IMG/VR virus record: IMGVR_UViG_3300017527_000123
Coordinates: 16,566-80,565 of that record
Source of the DNA: a virus
Reading direction: 5' to 3' (one strand)
DNA: 64,000 nucleotides
In this document: one piece after another, positions 22,817 through 31,248 of the stretch
Position numbering within the stretch: the first letter of the stretch is position 1
Layout of the letters: the number at the start of each line of letters is the position of its first letter
Notes under the pieces: model-generated
The model's input: the letters and a program-made list of their open reading frames with translations, nothing else
What the model was told of the DNA's origin: nothing
The model's database searches: none
Program-made: the position numbers and the translations under genes

Positions 22817-23233
22817 ATGTCATCAAAAGGATTCAAGAAGATTCCAATTCAAGCTGTGCTGGTTGCCATAGATGGAACAATGGGAAGGCTGACCAACATT
22901 GCAACAAGGCTTGATTGTTCCGTTTGGCTGGTCAAAGAATACATCAACAAGGTTCCTGAAATCAGAGAGGCATATGAATTTGAATGCACAAGGGTTGGTG
23001 ATTATGTAGAAGGCGCATTGATGGGCTTGATCAAGAAGGGCAACTGTGCGGCCACAATCTTCTATTGCAAAACCAAACTCAGGGAACGTGGCTATATTGA
23101 GAAGCATCAAGAGAAACCCACTGATGAAGATCAAGCAAGGAAGGCGGCTGAACTGCGGCGTTGGTATCGGGCCATTGAAGATTCCGTTCCCAAGCCGCCT
23201 GAAGAAGAGAATGGAAATGGGGAGGGAAGTTGA
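22817..23233 (+). CDS. Terminase small subunit
   Basis: 138 residues. An N-terminal helix-turn-helix (AIDGTMGRLTNIATRLDCSV then WLVKEYINKVPEIREAYEFE) is followed by VGDYVEGALMGLIKKGNCAA and TIFYCKTKLRERGYIEK, the oligomerisation pattern of small terminases. The C-terminus is acidic. ATG 22817 is the earliest possible start because an in-frame stop lies six bases before it; AAAGGG lies 10 nt upstream. It recognises phage DNA and delivers it to the large subunit encoded three bases downstream. Confidence 0.88.
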   Translation: MSSKGFKKIPIQAVLVAIDGTMGRLTNIATRLDCSVWLVKEYINKVPEIREAYEFECTRVGDYVEGALMGLIKKGNCAATIFYCKTKLRERGYIEKHQEKPTDEDQARKAAELRRWYRAIEDSVPKPPEEENGNGEGS

Positions 23234-23235
23234 GG

Positions 23236-24567
23236 ATGCCCAAGTCAGACAGGGAGAGGAGATTCACCCTTCCCAAGTTGCGCCCACACAAGATTCAATA
23301 TCGGTTGTTCACTGAAGACTTCCGCTTCAAGGTGACTCCTGCCGGAAGGCGGTCAGGCAAGACAGAGATTTCCAAGAGGAAGATCCTGAAGGAAGCCATC
23401 CGTGGGACAAGGCACAGTGTCAGCCGCTTCTTCTGTGCGGCTCCCACAAGGGATCAGGCCAAGAGAATCTTTTGGGCGGATCTGAAAAGGAAACTGAGGA
23501 AGCCGTTTGTCAAAGATGTCTCTGATGGGAATCTGGTGATCACCCTGGACAACAACAATGAGATTCATGTCCTGGGGATGGACAAGCCTGAACGGATCGA
23601 AGGTCTTCCTTGGGATGGAGGTGTGTTGGACGAATACGGAAATATGAAACAGGATGTGTGGCCGGAGCATGTCAGGCCAGCCCTGTCAGATCGAATGGGT
23701 TGGTGTTGGATGATTGGAGTTCCTGAAGGGCGCAATCATTATTATGATCTATTCAGAGAAGCGGGAAAGAATGAACTGAGGGATTGGTCAACGTACACTT
23801 GGCCCTCTGCTGACATCCTGCCGCCTGAAGAGATTGAAGCCGCCCAACGTGATCTTGATCCCTTGACCTTTGATCAGGAATACAATGCTTCCTTTGTTAC
23901 ATTTGAAGGGCGGTGTTATTACTGTTTCACTGATCGGAACAAGAGGCGGAGTGATTATGATCCTGAAGCTGATCTATATATTTGCTTGGACTTCAATGTC
24001 AGCCCTGGCGTTGCCGCAATCATTCAAGAAGAAGCGGTGATGTCAATGGGTGTTCCGGTCATTGGAGAATCAAAGACTCAGGTGATTGATGAAGTCTACA
24101 TCAAAAGGAACTCCAACACCATGAAAGTCTGCCAGGAAATCATTGAGAAGTATGGCAGACACCAAGGGGATGTTCTGGTCTATGGGGATGCAACCGGTGG
24201 GGCAAAGGGAACCAGCAAGATTGTTGGATCTGATTGGGATCTGGTTGAAGAAATCCTCAGACCTGTTTTCGGCAGGAGAATATCTTTCGATGTCCCAAGG
24301 GCAAACCCAAGGGAGAGGAGCAGAGTCAATGCCGTGAACAGCAGGCTTTGCAATGTGAAGGGACAGCGGCGGTTGTTCGTTGATCCGGTCAAGGCTCCCA
24401 ATGTTGTGCAAGACTTTGAAGGTGTCAGGTCAATGCCTGATGGTTCCATTGACAAGAGGAAAGATCCAATGCTGACTCACATCTCTGATGGCATTGGATA
24501 TTATATTGCAAGAGAGTTTCCGGTCATTGATGTTCAGGAAGGAATGATCAAGGTTGTTGGCCTATAG
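23236..24567 (+). CDS. Terminase large subunit
   Basis: 443 residues from ATG 23236 after GGAGGG. The packaging ATPase has Walker A PAGRRSGKT (about 39-47), an adenine/coupling segment FFCAAPTRDQAKRIFW and Walker B GGVLDEYGNM (about 136). The nuclease half has YICLDFNVSPG (first catalytic Asp), VYGDATGGAKGTSK (second) and DPMLTHISDGIGYY (third), the standard RNase H-like set. It cuts concatemers and drives DNA through the portal encoded 2.8 kb downstream. TGA stop of the small subunit and this start are separated by two bases. Confidence 0.95.
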   Translation: MPKSDRERRFTLPKLRPHKIQYRLFTEDFRFKVTPAGRRSGKTEISKRKILKEAIRGTRHSVSRFFCAAPTRDQAKRIFWADLKRKLRKPFVKDVSDGNLVITLDNNNEIHVLGMDKPERIEGLPWDGGVLDEYGNMKQDVWPEHVRPALSDRMGWCWMIGVPEGRNHYYDLFREAGKNELRDWSTYTWPSADILPPEEIEAAQRDLDPLTFDQEYNASFVTFEGRCYYCFTDRNKRRSDYDPEADLYICLDFNVSPGVAAIIQEEAVMSMGVPVIGESKTQVIDEVYIKRNSNTMKVCQEIIEKYGRHQGDVLVYGDATGGAKGTSKIVGSDWDLVEEILRPVFGRRISFDVPRANPRERSRVNAVNSRLCNVKGQRRLFVDPVKAPNVVQDFEGVRSMPDGSIDKRKDPMLTHISDGIGYYIAREFPVIDVQEGMIKVVGL

Positions 24568-24583
24568 ATAAAAGGAGAGAGTC

Positions 24584-25003
24584 ATGTTGGCAAAACTTTT
24601 GGAACTATTGACAACAAAGACCAGCAAGAGTGTTGGCATTGGGATCATCTGTCTGGTTGCTGGCGTTGCTGTCTTCTACTATTCCAATCAATACTTTGTT
24701 TCCAGGTCAGCCCACAGCCAGGAGGTCAAGGCCATCAAGGTCAACTGTTCAACCAACAAGAAGGAACTGAAGAAGGAAATCAAAGTGGGTGATGCCAGCC
24801 AGCAGATCAACACCTTGTATCTTCAGAAGGGCATGGCAGAGAAACAGGTGTGGGATATTGATGCAAGGATTGAAGACCTTGAGAAGAACGGTGCTGGCCC
24901 AGAGCAGAAGGCCAAGTGGAAGAGAAGGCTTGAACGAACAGAGGAAGAAGTCAAAGAGATAGATGGAAAGATTGAGACAGAGAAAAAGAAACTCACCGAA
25001 TGA
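24584..25003 (+). CDS. Membrane-anchored coiled-coil protein
   Basis: 139 residues. One transmembrane helix (GIGIICLVAGVAVFYYSN, about 18-35) is followed by a charged periplasmic-type region and a strong heptad pattern from residue 65 to the end (MAEKQVWDIDARIEDLEKNG, KRRLERTEEEVKEIDGKIET). The layout suits an inner-membrane spanin or another lysis accessory protein. The companion outer lipoprotein is not next to it, so this is tentative. The next gene is holin-like. Confidence 0.7.
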   Translation: MLAKLLELLTTKTSKSVGIGIICLVAGVAVFYYSNQYFVSRSAHSQEVKAIKVNCSTNKKELKKEIKVGDASQQINTLYLQKGMAEKQVWDIDARIEDLEKNGAGPEQKAKWKRRLERTEEEVKEIDGKIETEKKKLTE

Positions 25004-25016
25004 AAGGAGACAGATC

Positions 25017-25307
25017 ATGTTGAAGGAAATGTTTGGAGAGGGAGGTCAAGTCAGCATGATGAGGGCAATGATGTTTGCTGTGACTGCCAACATCATGGCG
25101 GTGTGGACTGCCATCTCAATTCAGGATGGTGCCTTTGCAGACATGCCGCCTGAGATGATTGCAATCATGGCAACCTTTGTGACAGGCAAGGTTGTTCAGA
25201 AGTTTCCTGAAGCCAAAGGCAACGGCAACATCATCATTGAGAGGGTTGAGAAGCCAACTCCAACTGGAACCGGACAGCCGCCCATTGTTCCGCTGTCTGA
25301 TATGTAG
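25017..25307 (+). CDS. Holin-like small membrane protein
   Basis: 96 residues from ATG 25017 (AAAGGAGAC upstream). It starts MLKEMFGEGGQVSMMRAMMF, a pattern shared by a class of small phage membrane proteins often annotated as holins. A first membrane helix is AVTANIMAVWTAISI and a second, weaker one is MIAIMATFVTGKVV. The tail is Pro-rich and soluble. Whether it triggers lysis cannot be decided from sequence; the endolysin gene is far away at 44347. Confidence 0.6.
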   Translation: MLKEMFGEGGQVSMMRAMMFAVTANIMAVWTAISIQDGAFADMPPEMIAIMATFVTGKVVQKFPEAKGNGNIIIERVEKPTPTGTGQPPIVPLSDM

Positions 25308-25321
25308 AGAGGAGAAGCCCA

Positions 25322-25438
25322 ATGGCAAAGGCAGTCAAGGGAGTTCCCAAAAGGGATGGCTCCGGCAAGGGCAAGAGAATGAACAGAGGCAGAGGCGGTT
25401 GCAAGAAGACACAACCCAGAGGCAAAGGCAGGAAATGA
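25322..25438 (+). CDS. 38-residue very basic protein
   Basis: Begins at ATG 25322 after AGAGGAGA and ends in TGA 25438. The sequence is almost entirely Lys, Arg and Gly (KGKRMNRGRGGCKKTQPRGK). The good ribosome site and tight spacing in the operon support it. It would bind nucleic acid or acidic surfaces. No family. Confidence 0.6.
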   Translation: MAKAVKGVPKRDGSGKGKRMNRGRGGCKKTQPRGKGRK

Positions 25439-25439
25439 A

Positions 25440-25514
25440 ATGTGGACAACCACACTTGTCTTGCTTGGCCTGATTGCTCTGGTTCTAATCTATCAAATCT
25501 ATAAAGGGAACTGA
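25440..25514 (+). CDS. 24-residue single-span membrane peptide
   Basis: ATG 25440 lies one base after the previous stop. The product, MWTTTLVLLGLIALVLIYQI plus four residues, is one hydrophobic helix with a short basic end, and it stops two bases before the thymidylate synthase start. A possible ribosome site AGGAA lies 6 nt upstream. Such miniproteins occur in phage lysis or membrane functions, but chance cannot be excluded. Confidence 0.45.
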   Translation: MWTTTLVLLGLIALVLIYQIYKGN

Positions 25515-25516
25515 CC

Positions 25517-26350
25517 ATGCTGGATCAAACAATCATCAAAGGCAGATCAATCAATGACACTTGGTTCAAAGCAATGAAGGCAACAATGGAGTTGGGTGTT
25601 GATTACCGAATAGACAAGGGAGAATATGAAGGCCAGTTCAGAAGGGAACTTGACCTTGCGGTCATCACCCTTTCAGATCCAGGCCAAAGACCTCTTGCCT
25701 GCCAGATGCAAAACATCCTGCCAACCACTGATGCCAAGATCCACAAATATTTTCAGAATTATATTCTTGATCCTGACTTCACTGGTGATGGTGATCAAGC
25801 CTTCCTTGAATATTCACTCAATGAATATAAATATTCAACATGGATTGGCCCAAGCTGGCAACATTGCTGTGACCTTCTGCTTCAAGGTGAAGGCGGGTGC
25901 AACCAAGCAACCATCTCAATCGGATCGGCAATGAAGCCTGATCAGAGCCGGAACTTTTATGATGTGACAAGGGTGACTGACCTGAACACCATGAACACAA
26001 GGAGAGGGCCGGTTGTCTTCACTGGTGAGGTGATGCAGTTTGAGAAGCCGCCCTGCTTGCGGTTGGTTGACATGCGGATCAGGGAGGGAACCCTTCACTT
26101 CATAATCTATTTCCGTTCATGGGATTTGGTTGGTGGATTCCCTGAGAACATTGGCGGTCTTCAACTGCTGAAAGAGTTCTGCCTTGAGTATATGAATCTG
26201 AAGGGAAGAGAATATGAAGATGGATCAATCATTGCAGTCAGCAAAGGCTTGCACATCTATGATCACTATTGGGACACCATCAACAACTATGTTGGGAATG
26301 AAGAGGTTGCCAAGGTTGAAATGAATGACTTCGGAATCTGGACAGTCTGA
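25517..26350 (+). CDS. Thymidylate synthase family enzyme, archaeal-type
   Basis: 277 residues. The catalytic region reads EKPPC with the nucleophile C180, then the phosphate-binding RSWD at 200-203, GGFPENIGG with the base-recognition Asn211, and GLHIYDH with H246 and Y248. The RSWD and GGFP variants are those of archaeal-type synthases rather than the common bacterial RSxD...LGLPFN form. Asn211 points to dUMP rather than dCMP as substrate. It would methylate, or possibly hydroxymethylate, dUMP. Next to a dNTP diphosphohydrolase-like gene it suggests nucleotide-pool control or a modified base. Confidence 0.85.
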   Translation: MLDQTIIKGRSINDTWFKAMKATMELGVDYRIDKGEYEGQFRRELDLAVITLSDPGQRPLACQMQNILPTTDAKIHKYFQNYILDPDFTGDGDQAFLEYSLNEYKYSTWIGPSWQHCCDLLLQGEGGCNQATISIGSAMKPDQSRNFYDVTRVTDLNTMNTRRGPVVFTGEVMQFEKPPCLRLVDMRIREGTLHFIIYFRSWDLVGGFPENIGGLQLLKEFCLEYMNLKGREYEDGSIIAVSKGLHIYDHYWDTINNYVGNEEVAKVEMNDFGIWTV

Positions 26351-26561
26351 CAATGGGAAGCCCAGGATCTTCATGCAGGGTCAATGGCGGTTTGGCTTCA
26401 CCCTTTATATTTCTGAACGTCATTCTCTTGAACGGTTCATGAGTGGTGAGGTTGCGTTGCCTGCTGACATGAAGGTTCCTGATCAACCGGAATCATTAGA
26501 TGCTTTATGGGAAGAACAATCATGGAAGATCAAAACTGTGAGAAGTGCAAAAGACTTTTGA
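26325..26561 (+). CDS. Small protein of unknown function
   Basis: 78 residues beginning 26 bp inside the previous gene (ATG 26325, AAGG upstream). It has an aromatic core, MQGQWRFGFTLYISERHSLE, a Pro-rich loop and a C-terminal helix SLDALWEEQSWKIK. Another in-frame ATG at 26373 would give 62 residues. Codon use matches its neighbours. No family. Confidence 0.6.
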   Translation: MTSESGQSDNGKPRIFMQGQWRFGFTLYISERHSLERFMSGEVALPADMKVPDQPESLDALWEEQSWKIKTVRSAKDF

Positions 26562-26722
26562 AGATCATTGAGAACTTGGTTGGTGGTGGGCCGATGGACA
26601 AAGTTGAATTGGAGAAGATGGAAATCCTTCTCAGGTCATCTGAAGCACCATTGAGAGACAGAACCCATGCCATTGATGCTGTGCATGTTTTGCTTGAGGA
26701 GCAAGGACAATATGAGCAATGA
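26522..26722 (+). CDS. Small helical protein
   Basis: 66 residues from ATG 26522, 7 nt after GGAAG; the in-frame ATG at 26507 lacks spacing for a ribosome site. A CEKCKRLLKIIENL start is followed by acidic helices (VELEKMEILLRSSE). It overlaps both neighbours by a few bases, so it is translationally coupled within the nucleotide-metabolism block. Function unknown. Confidence 0.6.
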   Translation: MEDQNCEKCKRLLKIIENLVGGGPMDKVELEKMEILLRSSEAPLRDRTHAIDAVHVLLEEQGQYEQ

Positions 26723-27323
26723 GAGAGAGGGTGACAAGAAGGATCAAGGCAAGTTGAGGTTCAACCTTTTTCCTGTCAGGGCATTGAGAGAACTGGTGAA
26801 GAATTACACACAAGGAGCAGAGGTCAACGGTGATCGGAATTGGGAGAAGGGCTTTGAGTTCACCCGTTGCTTTGATGCCATTCAACGCCATGCCTGGGAT
26901 TGGCTTGATGGTGAAGACTATGACATCACAGGGCCAAACCCTTCCGGCATTCACCACATGGCCTGTGTTGCTTTCTGGTCATTGGCTCTGGTTGAGTTCC
27001 ACTTCACCCATCCTGAGTTGGATGACAGGGCAAAGGTGACAGTTGAAGATATGTTTGCCGGAATGGATCGGGTGATTGAACACCAGAAGACAATGGAGAA
27101 GCTGAACAGGCTGAAGAAGATTGTGCCTGATGTTGAAGATGACTATCCAACTGTGGTTGATGAGCCTGAAGAAGATTGCTGTTCATTGAACCTGGAAGAC
27201 TTTGAGGAAGAAACCAAAGATGTCCTTCCGATCAGTGAAGAGTGTTCCACCTGTTCACCCGTTGAAGTCATTGAGGAAGAATCCAATGTTGGAGTCAGAG
27301 AAAGTGAAACTGCTGATGCCTAG
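26712..27323 (+). CDS. dATP/dGTP diphosphohydrolase-like protein (DUF5664 type)
   Basis: 203 residues from ATG 26712 after AAGGA. Residues 8-105 carry the family pattern: KDQGKLRFNLFPVRALRELV, GDRNWEKGFEFTRCFDAIQR, HAWDWLDGEDYD, then HHMACVAFWSLALVEFHF. Proteins of this all-alpha, MazG-related type hydrolyse dATP or dGTP to monophosphates, and relatives take part in phage base replacement. The acidic C-terminal half (about 120-203) is an extension of unknown role. It follows the thymidylate synthase gene by two small genes. No adenylosuccinate synthase-like PurZ is present in the window. Confidence 0.75.
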   Translation: MSNEREGDKKDQGKLRFNLFPVRALRELVKNYTQGAEVNGDRNWEKGFEFTRCFDAIQRHAWDWLDGEDYDITGPNPSGIHHMACVAFWSLALVEFHFTHPELDDRAKVTVEDMFAGMDRVIEHQKTMEKLNRLKKIVPDVEDDYPTVVDEPEEDCCSLNLEDFEEETKDVLPISEECSTCSPVEVIEEESNVGVRESETADA

Positions 27324-27368
27324 CAGAAAGAAATATTTCACATTTTATTTTGATAAGGAGTCAGGCAA

Positions 27369-29093
27369 ATGGCAACCGTAAAAAGCACGGACAGTTTGTT
27401 GGAAGGTGTTGACAGCACCCACACAGAATATTCCCTCTATGAAAATGATTGGCAATTGATTTCTGACATCAAGGAAGGGGAGAGGCAAGTCAAGAGTCAA
27501 GGCACACTATACTTGCCGAAACTCCAAGGCCAGGATGACAAAGAATATAAAGCCTATCTTCAGAGGGGTGTCTTCTACAACGCCACAGCCAGAACAGTCA
27601 GTGGCTTGACCGGTGCCATCATGCGGAAGCCTGCTGTCATTGAAGCACCGAACAAGATTGAAGGCTTCTTTGATTCCATCACTCCCGATGGTTACAACAT
27701 ACAGGAGACAATCAAGTCCACAGCGGAAAGCCTTCTGACCTATGGGCGGCATGGGATCTTGGTTGACTTCAATGATCTTCAAGAAGTCTATTACACTGAA
27801 TACACAGCCCAAGAAATTCTCAACTGGCGAACAGAGTTGATTGATGGCAAGAAGGTGTTGACCTTCCTGACACTCTCTGAGATTGATGAACGGCAAGATC
27901 CTGATGATGAGTTCAACACAAACTATTATGAACAGATTCGGGTTCTGAAGCTGGACTCTGAAACTGGATACTTGGTTGTGAATCTTTTTGAACGGCAAGT
28001 GGCTGACACCACAGCGGCAGACAACAACAAGAAAGTTTCTGAAGGCGGCTGGACTCAAGTGGCTGTGTCAGGAGAAAACAAAGATCATTATCCAACCAAG
28101 ATGGGCGGAGAGAAGTTGGACTATATTCCTTTTGTTTTCTTCGGTGCGGTCAGGAACACCGCTGACATCAACAAGGCTCCTCTGCTTGATCTGTCATATG
28201 TGAACATTGGTCATTGGAAAGTGACCTGTGATTATTATCATGGCCTTCACTTCTGCGCCTTGCCCACTCCCTATGCTTTAGGGATTCGAAGCAAAGAGAA
28301 CTTCAACATTGGCCCTTCCGTTGCCATTGTCAGTGAGAACGAACAGGCAAAGGTTGGGATGCTTGAGTTCACTGGTCAAGGGCTGTCTGCTGTTCGGGAT
28401 GCCCTGAAGGATCTTGAAAGCAAGATGGCTGTCCTGGGTGCAAGGCTTTTGGAAGAACAGAAAAGGGCGGCAGAGGCGGCAGAGACATTGGTGATCCGAT
28501 CTGCCGGAGACTCCGCCACACTCTCTTCCATCTCAGGCAATCTTGACAGAGGTTTTGAAGAGGCCATCCTCTACACAATGTTGTGGTTCAATCTTCCTGA
28601 GACAGAGGCATCAAACATTTCTGTGAAGTGCAACAAAGATTTTGTTGCCGCCCAACTTGCTTCTTCTGAAATCACCGCCCTGCTGAAAGCCCTGCAAACA
28701 GGGAACATCTCTCAGAGAACTTTCCTCTACCAGATGAAGCAAGGTGAAATCCTTCCTGACAACTGGACAATTGATGATGAGATGGAAGAGATTGAGGTGG
28801 AAAGCTACACTCCTTTTCTCACCTCCCGAACAGGAGAGGAAGACCTTGATGATGATTCCACTGTGGAAGATGTTGTGATCATTAAGGACAAAGAGAAGGA
28901 AGAGGAAGAAGAGGATCTGACTCTGAAGAAGAAGGATGAAGATGATGATGAAATAAAGCCTGATGATGATGAAGAGATGAAGAAGAAAAAGAAGGCACGG
29001 CAGGATCAGAAGGAAAAAGAAGAGAAGGAAAAGAAAACCAAGAAGCCCAAGAAAGATAGGGGCAAGGGAACTCCTCCGAAGGGAAGGAAATAA
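27369..29093 (+). CDS. Portal protein (DUF4055 type)
   Basis: 574 residues. The portal core shows LYENDWQLISDIKEGERQVK, YLQRGVFYNATARTVSGLTG, TAESLLTYGRHGILVDF and a C-terminal helix segment KDLESKMAVLGARLLEEQKR, as in DUF4055 portals. The last 95 residues are alternating acidic and basic runs (EKEEEEEDLTLKKKDEDDDE, then Lys-rich) and are probably disordered. The dodecamer forms the DNA entry ring. It lies downstream of terminase and just upstream of the head morphogenesis gene. Ribosome site AAGGAG. Confidence 0.92.
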   Translation: MATVKSTDSLLEGVDSTHTEYSLYENDWQLISDIKEGERQVKSQGTLYLPKLQGQDDKEYKAYLQRGVFYNATARTVSGLTGAIMRKPAVIEAPNKIEGFFDSITPDGYNIQETIKSTAESLLTYGRHGILVDFNDLQEVYYTEYTAQEILNWRTELIDGKKVLTFLTLSEIDERQDPDDEFNTNYYEQIRVLKLDSETGYLVVNLFERQVADTTAADNNKKVSEGGWTQVAVSGENKDHYPTKMGGEKLDYIPFVFFGAVRNTADINKAPLLDLSYVNIGHWKVTCDYYHGLHFCALPTPYALGIRSKENFNIGPSVAIVSENEQAKVGMLEFTGQGLSAVRDALKDLESKMAVLGARLLEEQKRAAEAAETLVIRSAGDSATLSSISGNLDRGFEEAILYTMLWFNLPETEASNISVKCNKDFVAAQLASSEITALLKALQTGNISQRTFLYQMKQGEILPDNWTIDDEMEEIEVESYTPFLTSRTGEEDLDDDSTVEDVVIIKDKEKEEEEEDLTLKKKDEDDDEIKPDDDEEMKKKKKARQDQKEKEEKEKKTKKPKKDRGKGTPPKGRK

Positions 29094-29108
29094 AAGGAGG
29101 AGAGTCAA

Positions 29109-30242
29109 ATGGCTAATGACAAAATAAAAGATGATCTGCTGACTGCCAGCATCCAGTTGGAAAAGTTTGCCGCAGGCATTGACAAGAAGGCGGAGACAGT
29201 TCTGAAGGGAACCCAGGATCACATCATCAATGAACTGGTGAAGATGGACTTTGAAGATCCCAACTCTTCCGCCTTCAAGAAGAACAGATTGGGCGGTCTA
29301 TATTCCCGCATTGACAAGATCCTGAACAAGGAATATGAAAAGATGGGTGAGGTTCTTGAAGCGGAGTTGAGTCAGATCCCTGGCCTTTCTCAAGACATGG
29401 TTGCCAACATCATGAATGATGCAATGGGTGTTGATGTCATGACCATCGGCTTGAGTGAGGAGCAACTGAAATCCATTGTGAAGAATGGAACCGTTGATGG
29501 CGGTGTCCTGGGTGATTGGATGGCAACCCAGGCTGACAATCTTTCCAAGGCAATCAGGGCGCAGATTGCAGATGTTGTGGCGGAAGCCAGCATTGGGATT
29601 CTGGCAGGAGAAACAACCGCAGAGATGGTGAAGAGAATCAGAGGCACCACAACCATTCCTGGCCTGATGAACAAATCCAAGAAGGATCTTTATTCATTTG
29701 TTAGAACCTACACAGCCCAGGTTGCCCATGATGCAAGAATGGCAATGTATGAAAAGTATGACTACCTTTTGAACGGATATGAAATTGTGGCTGTGCTTGA
29801 TCAAAGAACCACTCCGCTTTGCAGGGGATATGATGGTTTGCAATATACGTTGAAATACAAACCCATTCCGCCCAACCGGAAGAAATATCCCAGAGCCGGT
29901 GGCCCACCATTCCACTTCAATTGCAGAACGGTGCTTGTTCCTATCACAAAAACCTTTGAAGAACTATCGGAAGGAGGAAACCTGACAAAGCAACAACGGA
30001 AAGACTTTGACAAACTCACCAATGCGGAGAGGGCCGCATTAGGTGGGCCGATTGAGCAAACCAAGAATTATGATCAGTGGCTCCGCAAGCAATCGAAGGC
30101 AAGACAGATCCAAGTTCTTGGGCCAAAGAGATGGGAAATCTGGAAGAAGAGAGGCTTGACGATGGCGCAAATGTTGGATCAAAGAGGGAACACTTTGACC
30201 ATTGAACAACTCAAGAGAAAGTATCCAAGAAAAGTGAAGTAG
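29109..30242 (+). CDS. Head morphogenesis protein (SPP1 gp7 / Mu gpF-like)
   Basis: 377 residues. The diagnostic domain is at about 200-275: AHDARMAMYEKYDYLLNGYE, VAVLDQRTTPLCRGYDGL and GGPPFHFNCRTVLVPI, with the conserved Cys and His-x-N-C-R of this minor head family. The N-terminal 190 residues are helical, and a C-terminal basic region ends at 377. These proteins join the portal and are often injected or needed for infectious heads. Ribosome site AAAAGGAGG; 15 bp after portal. Confidence 0.92.
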   Translation: MANDKIKDDLLTASIQLEKFAAGIDKKAETVLKGTQDHIINELVKMDFEDPNSSAFKKNRLGGLYSRIDKILNKEYEKMGEVLEAELSQIPGLSQDMVANIMNDAMGVDVMTIGLSEEQLKSIVKNGTVDGGVLGDWMATQADNLSKAIRAQIADVVAEASIGILAGETTAEMVKRIRGTTTIPGLMNKSKKDLYSFVRTYTAQVAHDARMAMYEKYDYLLNGYEIVAVLDQRTTPLCRGYDGLQYTLKYKPIPPNRKKYPRAGGPPFHFNCRTVLVPITKTFEELSEGGNLTKQQRKDFDKLTNAERAALGGPIEQTKNYDQWLRKQSKARQIQVLGPKRWEIWKKRGLTMAQMLDQRGNTLTIEQLKRKYPRKVK

Positions 30243-30281
30243 CAGAATTTTGTCTTTATCTACATTTTATTTTTTTTTGTC

Positions 30282-30310
30282 TTTACACACATTTCAAATC
30301 TTGGTAAATT
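30282..30310 (+). promoter_or_regulatory. Candidate internal late promoter
   Basis: TTTACA (30282-30287), a 17-nt spacer and TAAATT (30305-30310) lie in the 93-bp AT-rich gap before the scaffold gene. The -35 box matches 5 of 6 consensus bases and the -10 box 4 of 6. Extra transcription of scaffold and capsid genes would make sense, but the match is only fair. Confidence 0.4.
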
Positions 30311-30335
30311 AGGTTTCTAAAAAGGAGGTTTTAGA

Positions 30336-31121
30336 ATGGCATTAAAATTCAAAATTCAATCATTAGAAGAAGTTGCCGCAGAACAGCAAGGTCTTTATGA
30401 ACCCGCCAAAGATGGAGAAGGCTTCACACTCATGATTGATGGCCTTCCAACGGACACAATCCCCAAAGAAAAACTTGATGAGTTCCGAACCAACAACATA
30501 AAACTGTTCCGTGAAAAAGAAGCCCTGGAAAAGAAGCTGGAAGCCTTCAGGGATGTTGATCCTGAAGAATATGCCAAGCTGAAAGATATGGCTGATAAAA
30601 TCGACACCTCCAAATTGCTTGATGAAGGAAAGGTTGATGAGGTTGTTTCTCAGAAGACAGAACGGATGAGAACAGACTTCATGAACCAGATCAAAGCCCT
30701 GTCCGAAAAGATCAAAGAAGCTGAACAGAATGAAGTGAAACTGAAGAGTGATCTTGGAATCACCAAGATCAACAACGCCATCCAAACCGAAGTGACAAAG
30801 GCTTGGAAAATCAAGCCCAACGCCATGAAGCTGATCATCCAAGAAGGAAAGCAAATCTTCCAACTGGATGACAACAATGAGCCGGTGGCTGTTGACAAAA
30901 GTGGCGGAACGATGGTTGGCAAGGATGGCATGACTCCCCTGTCAATTCAGGAATGGGTTGAGAATCTCCCTAATGATTTTCCGTTTCTGTTTGAAGAAGG
31001 GGAAGGGATCGGATCGAAGAAGGGCGGTCGAAAAGGAGGAAGCACAGAACTCCAACGGATCAAGCAAGTGAAAGATCCACAGGAGAGGTTGAGGCTTGCA
31101 CGGAAAGCGGGTCTTGCCTAA
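30336..31121 (+). CDS. Scaffolding protein
   Basis: 261 residues, highly charged and helical, with long heptad stretches (FREKEALEKKLEAFRDVDPE, FMNQIKALSEKIKEAEQNEV). The C-terminus is basic (GSKKGGRKGG, then helix RLRLARKAGLA), the usual capsid-binding end. Its position directly before the major capsid gene and its composition are typical of phage scaffolds, which shape the procapsid and then leave. Strong ribosome site AAAGGAGG. Confidence 0.88.
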   Translation: MALKFKIQSLEEVAAEQQGLYEPAKDGEGFTLMIDGLPTDTIPKEKLDEFRTNNIKLFREKEALEKKLEAFRDVDPEEYAKLKDMADKIDTSKLLDEGKVDEVVSQKTERMRTDFMNQIKALSEKIKEAEQNEVKLKSDLGITKINNAIQTEVTKAWKIKPNAMKLIIQEGKQIFQLDDNNEPVAVDKSGGTMVGKDGMTPLSIQEWVENLPNDFPFLFEEGEGIGSKKGGRKGGSTELQRIKQVKDPQERLRLARKAGLA

Positions 31122-31248
31122 GAAGTAAGAAAATCGAATCCAAAAAAATCCTCTTTACTGCGGAGTGGTGAGAGGTAGGCACGGAGTGCTTCGGTTCACA
31201 AGTATTCACTGTTTACTCTAAACCAAATCCGATAAGGAGGATTTTAAT

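Noticed and set aside
31122-31248. Possible promoter in the capsid gene leader
   Set aside because: Short stems and CGGAGTG repeats are present, but no acceptable -35/-10 pair with correct spacing was found.
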